From positions 1 through 7,335 of the forward strand of contig CAMLIA010000200.1 in NCBI GenBank assembly GCA_946479905.1: DNA of 7,335 nt. The letters run 5' to 3'. Within the stretch, counting starts at the first letter, position 1. Each line of letters opens with the position of its first letter. This stretch comes from an uncultured Frankiales bacterium. Lineage in GTDB: Bacteria > Actinomycetota > Actinomycetes > Mycobacteriales > SCTD01. Positions 1 through 4,866 of the stretch are shown in pieces. A model generated the notes under the pieces. It was not told the origin of the DNA. It searched no databases and saw nothing but the letters and a program-made list of their open reading frames with translations. The translations under genes and the position numbers were made by a program.

Positions 1-792
1 CCCGATGACGCGACCACCGTGCTGGCGATGCTCGTCACCCGCCGCGAGGAGCTCATGGAGCTCTACATCACCACCGTCAACCGGCTGCACGAGGTGCTGA
101 CCCACCTGATCCCAGGCGGAGTCGGGAAGAAGCTGCGCGTCGACGCGACTCGCTCGCTGCTGTCCGGGGTCCGGCCCCGCGACACCGTCGGCAAGGCCCG
201 CAAGCAGATGGCCCTGGACTACCTCGCCGACCTCGAACGCCTCACAGCGCAGATGAAGGAGCTGAGGAAGCAGATCACCAAGGTCCTCGACGAGCGGAGC
301 ACATCGCTGCTCGAGATCGACGGCATCGGCCACCTCGGAGCGGGGAAGCTCCTCACCGAGGTCTACGACATTCGGCGCTTCCCGAGCCGGCATCACTTCG
401 CCAGCTACGCCGGCACCGCACCCATCGACGTGTCCTCCGGCGACAACGACCGACACCGCCTCAACCGCGGCGGCAACAGGCGCCTCAACCACGTCGTGCA
501 CATCGCCGCTGTCACCCAGGCCCGGATGCCTGGCGTTGGCCAGGACTACTACCGGCGCAAGCGCGCCGAGGGCAAGACCCACCTCGAAGCCCTGCGCTGC
601 CTCAAGCGACGCATCTCCGACGTCATCTACCGCAGCCTCATCAGGGACCTCGCATTAGCGAGCCCGGGAGGACAAGTGGGGGCGTCTCTTCAATCCAGCG
701 CGGCCGACACGATCCCCATGGTCGGCACTTCGGAACAGTCACAGCCCGGGCTCGAAACCAACGATACGCCCGCCGTCCCCGCCGCGTCTTGA
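1..792 (+). CDS. IS110-family transposase, 5' end outside the window
   Basis: The frame is open from base 1, so the start codon and the N-terminal RuvC-like DEDD domain lie to the left; about 263 codons remain, against roughly 400 usual for the family. The visible part has a helical linker (about residues 60-100 of the visible chain) and then a Transposase_20-type C-terminal domain: LLEIDGIGHLGAGKLLTEV, FPSRHHFASYAGTAPIDVSSG and HRLNRGGNRRLN, followed by KTHLEALRCLKRRISDVIYR. The SSG serines (codons at 433-438) fall where the family carries its catalytic serine. IS110 enzymes move a circular DNA intermediate and, in studied members, use an element-encoded bridge RNA to choose the target. The last 45 or so residues are a low-complexity tail rich in Ser, Pro and Thr. 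No inverted terminal repeat is visible, as is usual for IS110. The family call is firm; completeness of the element cannot be judged here. Confidence 0.93.
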   Translation, partial: PDDATTVLAMLVTRREELMELYITTVNRLHEVLTHLIPGGVGKKLRVDATRSLLSGVRPRDTVGKARKQMALDYLADLERLTAQMKELRKQITKVLDERSTSLLEIDGIGHLGAGKLLTEVYDIRRFPSRHHFASYAGTAPIDVSSGDNDRHRLNRGGNRRLNHVVHIAAVTQARMPGVGQDYYRRKRAEGKTHLEALRCLKRRISDVIYRSLIRDLALASPGGQVGASLQSSAADTIPMVGTSEQSQPGLETNDTPAVPAAS

Positions 793-843
793 CACAGAGG
801 GGAACCCTTCTTCGCGGTTGAGGCCAGGCGCACTCGCCGCCGT

Positions 844-862
844 GGCAGGGCGTGTTCCTGCC
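844..862. repeat. Hairpin downstream of the IS110 transposase
   Basis: GGCAGG (844-849) and CCTGCC (857-862) form a perfect 6-bp stem with a 7-nt loop, about 50 nt after the transposase stop. No T-run follows, so it is not a classical intrinsic terminator. It may belong to the right end of the insertion sequence or slow transcription leaving it. It argues against using the GTG at 852, which lies in the loop, as the start of the next gene. Confidence 0.35.
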
Positions 863-887
863 CGTCCCGACTGGCATGCTGACGCGT

Positions 888-1220
888 ATGGACGAAGCCG
901 ATGCAGCAACGTGGGGTGCGTTCCGTGACCGCGTTGAGGTCGACGGCTCTGTGGCGGCAGACGGTGACGTGCTTGGAGCCTTCTTCGGCCTCTACGACTA
1001 CGCCTGCGCCCCTTCGGTCCGCTTCGACTGGGATTCGTGGGCGCGCTGCTACATCAACTGCGATCACGGCGAGTGGTATCACGATTCACATCTGCTGAAC
1101 TTCACCGAGGCGTTCGTGAAAGCCAAGCGAGAGTGGCTGGCAGGATCGGAGCACCCGACAACGTCCGAGGAAGAGGCCACCGACAACGGTGGGCAGGGTG
1201 TGCCAGACGTCGCAGGCTAG
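888..1220 (+). CDS. Hypothetical protein, 110 aa, accessory cargo
   Basis: I do not recognise this family. The ATG at 888 is preferred because the protein becomes well ordered from MDEADAATWGAFRDRV onward. The GTG at 852 sits in a hairpin loop and the ATG at 876 adds only four residues. None of the three has a convincing Shine-Dalgarno sequence. The product is acidic and rich in aromatics (several Trp, Tyr and Phe between residues 30 and 80, including WDSWARCY and HGEWYHDSH), with a helical-looking segment FTEAFVKAKREWL and a disordered acidic tail with SEEEATDNGG. No signal peptide or membrane segment is visible, so it is probably cytoplasmic. Its GC content is visibly lower than that of the genes from 1994 onward, which fits horizontal transfer. 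It lies between the IS110 transposase and a broken tRNA, so it is probably carried by a mobile region. A real but uncharacterised gene is more likely than a chance frame, without certainty. Confidence 0.55.
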   Translation: MDEADAATWGAFRDRVEVDGSVAADGDVLGAFFGLYDYACAPSVRFDWDSWARCYINCDHGEWYHDSHLLNFTEAFVKAKREWLAGSEHPTTSEEEATDNGGQGVPDVAG

Positions 1221-1257
1221 GAATGCCGCTACATCATCTCGCGTATGGGCCCGGTTC

Positions 1258-1279
1258 CGTGCCACATACGTGCCAGATC
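1258..1279. repeat. Tandem 11-bp direct repeat
   Basis: CGTGCCACATA (1258-1268) is followed immediately by CGTGCCAGATC (1269-1279), with 9 of 11 positions the same. The core GTGCCAGA also occurs at 1200-1207. The spacing of about one helical turn would place two protein monomers on the same DNA face. A recombinase or excisionase arm site is a reasonable guess given the tRNA junction at 1395. Confidence 0.45.
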
Positions 1280-1352
1280 GAACGGAAGACAGGGGTCAGC
1301 AGCGGATCCTTGACTTGTCGCAATCCCGCTAGTTGAGGCTCAAATCAAGCTG

Positions 1353-1385
1353 TCTGGGCCTGTTGAGAGAGGTCCAGAAACAGGC
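1353..1385. repeat. Interleaved inverted repeats next to the tRNA break
   Basis: TCTGG (1353-1357) is complementary to CCAGA (1374-1378), and GCCTGTT (1358-1364) is complementary to AACAGGC (1379-1385). The arms are contiguous on each side but in the order A-B-A'-B', which in RNA could form a pseudoknot and in DNA could be a recombinase-binding arrangement. It ends 9 nt before the broken tRNA. The pairing is visible; its meaning is unknown. Confidence 0.3.
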
Positions 1386-1394
1386 TCGATCGCG

Positions 1395-1433
1395 TTATGA
1401 GTCCCCTGCTCTGACCAGCTGAGCTACCGCCCC
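1395..1433 (-). pseudogene. tRNA-Met-like (CAT) 5' half, truncated at the anticodon loop
   Basis: Read on the minus strand from 1433, the segment gives a normal tRNA 5' half: acceptor GGGGCGG, U8-A9, D-stem GCTC/GAGC with a GG-containing D-loop, anticodon 5' strand GGGGA and loop CTCATAA, anticodon CAT. After A38 of the loop the sequence becomes CGCGATCGAG, which cannot pair with GGGGA, and no variable region, T-arm or acceptor 3' strand follows down to 1321. CAT suits elongator Met; Ile2 with a modified C34 is the alternative. I see no clear tRNA promoter on its right flank. The gene is therefore a non-functional remnant, and the break at the anticodon loop is typical of tyrosine-recombinase integration sites. 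An intact copy is expected elsewhere in the genome. Confidence 0.82.
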
Positions 1434-1509
1434 AAGGCAGCATCGTTGCACGGCGATGGATCGGGGTGGGCACCCGTCAGGGGTCGGCGGGGAGCCCTCA
1501 GCAGGCCCG

Positions 1510-1537
1510 CGCCAGGGCTTTCCCCTAACCCCTGGCG
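1510..1537. terminator. GC-rich hairpin, possible terminator
   Basis: CGCCAGGG (1510-1517) pairs perfectly with CCCTGGCG (1530-1537) around a 12-nt pyrimidine-rich loop. There is no T-tract on either strand. It lies downstream, in the minus direction, of the small gene at 1724-1855 and upstream of the broken tRNA, so it could terminate minus-strand transcription. It could equally be a structural element of the junction. Confidence 0.35.
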
Positions 1538-1593
1538 GCGCGACGAGCCCGCCTTGAGCGCTGCTTAGGCCGATCGAAAGCGTCGCGGGCTCT

Positions 1594-1610
1594 TCTGCTC
1601 ACAGAGCAGA
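1594..1610. promoter_or_regulatory. Perfect hairpin in front of a micro-ORF
   Basis: TCTGCTC (1594-1600), ACA, GAGCAGA (1604-1610) make a perfect 7-bp stem with a 3-nt loop. The 3' arm overlaps the start of a purine-rich AGAGAGG (1608-1614) that could be the ribosome binding site for the ORF at 1625. If transcribed, the fold would partly hide that site, so translational control is possible. Only the palindrome is directly seen. Confidence 0.35.
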
Positions 1611-1624
1611 GAGGCAGCGGGACC

Positions 1625-1720
1625 GTGAAGCAGATCCAGATCAGCAAGCAGCGTCGTACCAGCCGCACCGAGCAGGAGATCGACACCCGGACGCCCAGCG
1701 GCCGCACGCTGCCCTACTGA
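1625..1720 (+). CDS. Small basic protein, 31 aa, hypothetical
   Basis: A GTG start at 1625 follows AGAGAGG with a spacer of about 10 nt and opens a 31-codon frame ending in TGA. Nearly all of its third codon positions are G or C, matching the host's coding bias, and this is the main reason to call it. The product begins MKQIQISKQRRTSRTEQEID and ends in RTLPY. It is rich in Lys, Arg, Gln and Thr, with no hydrophobic segment, so it is a soluble and probably disordered or nucleic-acid-binding peptide. It faces the 43-aa gene on the other strand tail to tail with 3 nt between the stops. I do not recognise a family. At this length a chance ORF cannot be ruled out. Confidence 0.45.
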   Translation: MKQIQISKQRRTSRTEQEIDTRTPSGRTLPY

Positions 1721-1723
1721 GCG

Positions 1724-1855
1724 TCAGTGCCTGCCGGACACCTTGTGGTTGATCGTGTCCACCGCGGTCGGCTGCGGGGTCTGGCCCGTGGCCTTCACGT
1801 TGTGGGAGGCCTTGGGCTTCTTGGTCTCCCGACCACCCTTGTTCTTGTTCGACAC
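1724..1855 (-). CDS. Small Lys-rich protein, 43 aa, hypothetical
   Basis: The GTG start at 1855 is set by an excellent Shine-Dalgarno, GAGGAG (minus strand, 1867-1862), with a 6-nt spacer. The frame is open further upstream, but those starts have no comparable site. The product begins MSNKNKGGRETKKPKASHNV and ends in DTINHKVSGRH. It is strongly basic, Gly-, Lys- and Thr-rich, without hydrophobic stretches, and is likely an unstructured cytoplasmic or nucleic-acid-associated protein. Codon third positions are almost all G or C. Short Lys-rich proteins opening with an N-K-G-G-R-E type motif feel familiar from actinobacteria, but I know of no assigned function. It is divergent from the flavin-reductase gene (138 nt between starts) and convergent with the 31-aa ORF. 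A real gene of unknown role. Confidence 0.75.
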   Translation of the reverse strand: MSNKNKGGRETKKPKASHNVKATGQTPQPTAVDTINHKVSGRH

Positions 1856-1993
1856 GACAAGCTCCTCTGCAGCGCGAGCACGGTCCGCAAGAGCGGTGGC
1901 GCCGCTGTCGCAGGGTCGCCGCCATCGAGGCTGGACCTGACTCTGCCACGATCTTGGCGGTTGCGCTCGCCGGGCAGCGGGAACGCGCGTGGC
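1856..1993. promoter_or_regulatory. Divergent intergenic region, promoters expected
   Basis: This 138-nt gap must carry start signals for the 43-aa gene (leftward) and the reductase operon (rightward). I see no convincing -35/-10 pair on either strand. A small stem, AGCGG (1892-1896) with CCGCT (1902-1906), is present. The GAGGAG ribosome binding site of the leftward gene is at 1862-1867. Confidence 0.35.
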
Positions 1994-2482
1994 ATGGGCT
2001 CCGACGAGGTGCATGCGTTCGTGTCACGCCAGGACTACCCGCTGTACGTCGTGACGACCGAGGCGGACGGCCGCCGGGACGGCTGCCTCGTCGGCTTCGT
2101 CACCCAGACCAGCATCGACCCGTGCCGGCTGCTCGTCTGCCTGTCGCGGAGGAACGCGACGCTCCGGACGGCCGAGCGCGCCAGCCACCTGGCCGTGCAC
2201 CAGGTGACGACGGCCCAGGAGGACGTGGCGGAGCTGTTCGGCGGCCAGAGCGGCGACTGGACCGACAAGTTCGCGCAGTGCGCGTGGCACCCGGGACCGC
2301 ACGGCATGCCGGTTCTCGACAGCTGCGCCGGTTGGCTGGTCGGGCAGGTGCTCGAGCGGTACGACGTCGGTGACCACGTCGGGTTCCTGCTCGAGCCCGT
2401 CGCCGCGGGCACGGTCGACGGCTCGACGGCACTGATGACGATCCACCGGATGCCGCCGATCGAGCCGGGGCACTCGGCGTGA
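1994..2482 (+). CDS. Flavin reductase-like (FMN-binding) domain protein
   Basis: This 162-aa protein matches the compact actinobacterial branch of the flavin-reductase-like, FMN-binding split-barrel family, which uses NAD(P)H to reduce flavin or binds FMN as a redox cofactor. The barrel begins at YPLYVVTTEADG (residues 15-26). DGCLVGFVTQTSIDPCRLLVCLSR (29-52) is the classic segment contacting the flavin phosphate and isoalloxazine. HLAVHQV follows (65-71), then FGGQSGDWTDKF (82-93) and the late strand GDHVGFLLEPV (126-136). The length is typical for a single-domain member. The ATG at 1994 is chosen because homology starts a few residues later; upstream there is only a weak GCGGGA-type site. 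The stop overlaps the next gene's start by 4 nt, so translation is probably coupled. The exact substrate (FMN, FAD, F420 or an oxygenase partner) cannot be told from sequence. Confidence 0.87.
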   Translation: MGSDEVHAFVSRQDYPLYVVTTEADGRRDGCLVGFVTQTSIDPCRLLVCLSRRNATLRTAERASHLAVHQVTTAQEDVAELFGGQSGDWTDKFAQCAWHPGPHGMPVLDSCAGWLVGQVLERYDVGDHVGFLLEPVAAGTVDGSTALMTIHRMPPIEPGHSA

Positions 2483-3189
2483 CGGCAGAGCTGCCGGACG
2501 ACGTCGCGGAGCTGGCCGACCGGTACGCGATGCCGGCAGGGTGCGTGCGGGCGAACATGGTGATGAGCCTGGACGGTGCGGCCGCCGTGGACGGCAAGGT
2601 GCGCCCGCTGTCCTGCCCCACCGACCTCGCGCTGCTGCGGTTGCTGAGGGCGCTCTCGGACGTCGTCCTGGTCGGCGCCGGCACGGTCCGGGCCGAGGGC
2701 TACGGGCGCTTCGCGCTGGAGCCGCACCTGGCGGACCTCCGTGCGGGACGTGGCCTGACGACGCCCCCGACGCTGGCGATCGTCACCGGCTCGCTCGACC
2801 TGCGACCGGAGGCGACGGTCTTCGCCGACCCGGCGGTCACGCCGCTGCTGATCACCACCGCGGCGGCGGCCTCCCGTCGTACCACGAAGGGGTGGAACGC
2901 CGAGGTGGTCGTGGCCGGGGAGGAGCGCGTCGAGGTCACCGACCTGCTGGACGTGCTGAGGGCGCGTGGTCTCAGCCGGGTGCTCTGCGAGGGCGGGCCG
3001 CTGCTGCTGTCCCAGCTGGTCGCATCCGACCTGCTCGACGAGCTCTGCCTGACCTTGTCGCCGCGGCTGGCCGGGCTGCAGGACACCGCTCCAGGCAGCG
3101 TCGCCGAGGTCCGCGACCTCGAGCTGCAGCACGCGCTGACGAGGGACAGCTTCCTCTACCTGCGCTACGGCCGGCCTAGTCCAGCGTGA
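2479..3189 (+). CDS. Pyrimidine reductase family protein (RibD C-terminal domain)
   Basis: This 236-aa protein has the DHFR-like fold of the RibD C-terminal domain, which in riboflavin synthesis reduces the ribosylamino-uracil intermediate with NADPH. Seen: NMVMSLDGA (residues 26-34), the family's N-terminal strand and substrate-side motif; LLRLLRALSDVVLVGAGTVRAEGYG (51-75), containing the dinucleotide-binding GAGT; and LCEGGPLLLSQLV (168-180), the C-terminal glycine-rich motif. There is no RibD deaminase domain, as in stand-alone actinobacterial members such as M. tuberculosis Rv2671. It begins with GTG inside GTGA, overlapping the flavin-reductase stop at 2479-2482. Its last 14 nt overlap the end of the convergent solute-binding protein gene. 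Riboflavin synthesis proper or a related pteridine/folate reduction are both possible; no other rib gene is in view. Confidence 0.88.
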   Translation: MTAELPDDVAELADRYAMPAGCVRANMVMSLDGAAAVDGKVRPLSCPTDLALLRLLRALSDVVLVGAGTVRAEGYGRFALEPHLADLRAGRGLTTPPTLAIVTGSLDLRPEATVFADPAVTPLLITTAAAASRRTTKGWNAEVVVAGEERVEVTDLLDVLRARGLSRVLCEGGPLLLSQLVASDLLDELCLTLSPRLAGLQDTAPGSVAEVRDLELQHALTRDSFLYLRYGRPSPA

Positions 3190-4768
3190 CGTTCGCGAGA
3201 TCGACGGCACCGCCGAAGGCCAGGGCGGAACGGGCGTGCCGGACCCTCGAACCGACGATGGCGCTGCTCACGCCGAAGCTGCGCGGCACGACGACGGCCT
3301 CCTCGACGAGCCGCCGGTCCAGCGCCGACCACATCGCCTCGCGGGCGTCGCTGTCCGGCTCGGCGTTGGCGGCGTCCACCTGCTGGTCGAAGCCGCGGTC
3401 GCAGTGGCCGGCGACGTTGTGGTTGCCGGTCGGAGTGAGGGCTGCGCACGTGAACAGCGGCGGGAGGACGGCGCTCGCGGTGGGCCAGTCGGGGTACCAG
3501 GCGTAGCTGACCAGGTCGGGCTGGGTCGCGGGCACGCCGACCACGGCGTAGTAGTCGGCCGCGTCCACCACGCGCACCAGCAGGCGGAACCCGGCCTTGG
3601 CCAGCGCGGCCGTGAGCACCGACGCGACCTGCTGGGCGCTCGCGGTGCGCGGCACCGCCGTGGTGACGGCGACCCCGCCGGGATAGCCCGCCTCCTCCAG
3701 CAGCTGCTTCGCCAGCACCGGGTCGCCGGCCTCGTCCTTGGCCTTCTGGCCGTAGCTGTCCAGGTCCTGGTGACCAGGGAACCTGGGCGGCAGCAGGTCA
3801 GTGGCCGGGGCGCCCACCGCGTCGCCGCCGGACGCCGCCCGGGTCGCCGCCAGCGGGTAGGCCACCTCGAGCGCCTGCCGGACCTTGAGGTCCGTGAAGG
3901 GCCCGCGCCGCAGGTTCATCGCGGTGAAGAGCACCGACCCGTCGGGGCCGCGCACCACCCGGGAGTCCGGCAGCGAGCTCGGGACCTCCGCCACCGGCTT
4001 GTCCGTCACCGCGTCCGCGTCGGTCCCGGCACTGGCCGCGAGCCGGCGGTCGATGACGGCACCGTCCAGACCGAGCTCGGCGACGATCTCGTCCGGCCCG
4101 GCCGTGACCGCAAGGTCGGTCGACGCGTCCCAGTCGGGGTTGCGCACCAGGCGGAACGACACCCCCGGCTTCAGGCCGGCCACCTCGTACGGTCCGCTGG
4201 CCCGCGGACCCTGCACGGGCACCGGAGCGGTGCCCGTCAGCGTCACCAGCGAGTCGGCGTCGACGAACGGCTTGGCGAACACCAGGACCACCGTCGCCGA
4301 CCCCGCCGCCCGCACGTCCGCGAGCAGGCTCAGCGACGACGACCCACGCGCCTGGGACCGGCGGATCCCGCGGACCACGTCGGTGGCGGTGACGGTCGCG
4401 CCGTCCTCGTACCGGCAGCCGGGTCGCAGGTGGTAGGTCCAGACCCGCCCGCCGCGGGACGCGACGCCCGGAGCGGCCGCCAGGTCGGGAACGAGGGTGC
4501 GGCCGTCGGTGCCGTAGGTCATCAGCGTCCGGTAGACGAGGCGACCCACGTCGCGCTCCTGCGGCGTGACGAGCAGCGCCGGGTCCAGGGACGGGTAGCT
4601 GCTGGCCGACAGCAGCCGCAGCACTCCCCCGGCCGGCTGGCTGGGCACCGGCGCCGGATGCGCGGTGCCCCCGCCGTCCCCCGCCCGCACCACCGCCGTG
4701 GCACCGCCGGCGAGCAGCAGGGCCGCCGCGACCGTCACGGCGAGGCGGCGGCGCCTCACAGGGGTCAC
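3176..4768 (-). CDS. ABC transporter substrate-binding protein, family 5 (peptide/nickel type)
   Basis: This 530-aa exported protein belongs to the SBP_bac_5 family, which captures oligopeptides or related ligands outside the membrane for an ABC importer. Basic residues (RRRR at 5-8) precede a hydrophobic segment (9-27). No cysteine lies near its end, so there is no lipobox; the protein must be freely secreted, cleaved near VRA-GD, or held by an uncleaved anchor. Family signs: LRLLSASSYPSLDPAL (50-65), VPDLAAAPGV (93-102), WTYHLRPGCRYEDGATVTATDV (110-131, the usual drug-binding-protein entry motif), FTDLKVRQALEVAYP (291-305) and LLEEAGYPGG (356-365). Cysteines are only at 118, 441 and 456. 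The GTG at 4768 is preceded by an AGGG-type site. No permease or ATPase genes adjoin it, so it is an orphan that must share a transporter or serve as a sensor. It converges on, and overlaps by 14 nt, the RibD-like gene. Confidence 0.88.
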   Translation of the reverse strand: MTPVRRRRLAVTVAAALLLAGGATAVVRAGDGGGTAHPAPVPSQPAGGVLRLLSASSYPSLDPALLVTPQERDVGRLVYRTLMTYGTDGRTLVPDLAAAPGVASRGGRVWTYHLRPGCRYEDGATVTATDVVRGIRRSQARGSSSLSLLADVRAAGSATVVLVFAKPFVDADSLVTLTGTAPVPVQGPRASGPYEVAGLKPGVSFRLVRNPDWDASTDLAVTAGPDEIVAELGLDGAVIDRRLAASAGTDADAVTDKPVAEVPSSLPDSRVVRGPDGSVLFTAMNLRRGPFTDLKVRQALEVAYPLAATRAASGGDAVGAPATDLLPPRFPGHQDLDSYGQKAKDEAGDPVLAKQLLEEAGYPGGVAVTTAVPRTASAQQVASVLTAALAKAGFRLLVRVVDAADYYAVVGVPATQPDLVSYAWYPDWPTASAVLPPLFTCAALTPTGNHNVAGHCDRGFDQQVDAANAEPDSDAREAMWSALDRRLVEEAVVVPRSFGVSSAIVGSRVRHARSALAFGGAVDLANVTLD

Positions 4769-4866
4769 GGCTCGACCCTAGCCGCGGCACGGCGGAACGA
4801 CACCGTTGTCATTCGTTCACCCGTTTGGCCCTACTGGACCCTCGACCTCTGGTCGAGACAGCACTC
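4769..4866. promoter_or_regulatory. Divergent control region with CTCGACC repeats
   Basis: This 98-nt gap separates the solute-binding protein gene (leftward) from the 57-aa gene (rightward). CTCGACC occurs at 4771-4777 and 4841-4847, and its complement GGTCGAG at 4851-4857. The last two form a perfect 7-bp inverted repeat with a TCT centre, 9 nt before the ATG at 4867. The 4771 copy overlaps the ribosome-binding region of the leftward gene. A second inverted repeat, GAACGA (4795-4800) with TCGTTC (4813-4818), lies between them. This looks like an operator for a dimeric regulator acting on both genes, or partly an RNA hairpin; neither is proven. TTGTCA (4806-4811) could be a -35 element for the rightward gene, but no good -10 follows. 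Confidence 0.45.

Larger units (their letters stand above)
1221..1394. other. Gene-free end of the accessory region, possible att arm
   Basis: I find no credible gene here. The stretch is less GC-rich than the DNA to the right of 1433. It holds two adjacent near-identical 11-mers at 1258-1268 and 1269-1279 (CGTGCCACATA and CGTGCCAGATC, 9 of 11 identical), with a further GTGCCAGA at 1200-1207 inside the end of the preceding gene. It also holds paired complementary segments at 1353-1385. It runs straight into the truncated tRNA at 1395. Short direct repeats about 120 nt from a tRNA crossover resemble integrase arm-type sites. That reading is inference; no integrase gene is in view. Confidence 0.4.

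Noticed and set aside
690..1082. Minus-strand 130-codon frame between the transposase and the hypothetical gene
   Set aside because: It overlaps the transposase end and most of the plus-strand gene, with a composition typical of antisense frames and no motif.
1037..1336. A 99-codon plus-strand frame running toward the tRNA junction, considered as an integrase remnant
   Set aside because: It overlaps the 110-aa gene in another phase and has no integrase R-H-R-Y motif.
1727..1993. Extending the flavin reductase to an upstream start at 1727
   Set aside because: The extra 89 residues have no family homology and would run antisense through the 43-aa gene with its strong ribosome binding site; the ATG at 1994 fits the family.
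2035..3210. A 391-codon minus-strand frame across the two reductase genes
   Set aside because: It crosses two recognisable plus-strand genes and shows no motif or good start.
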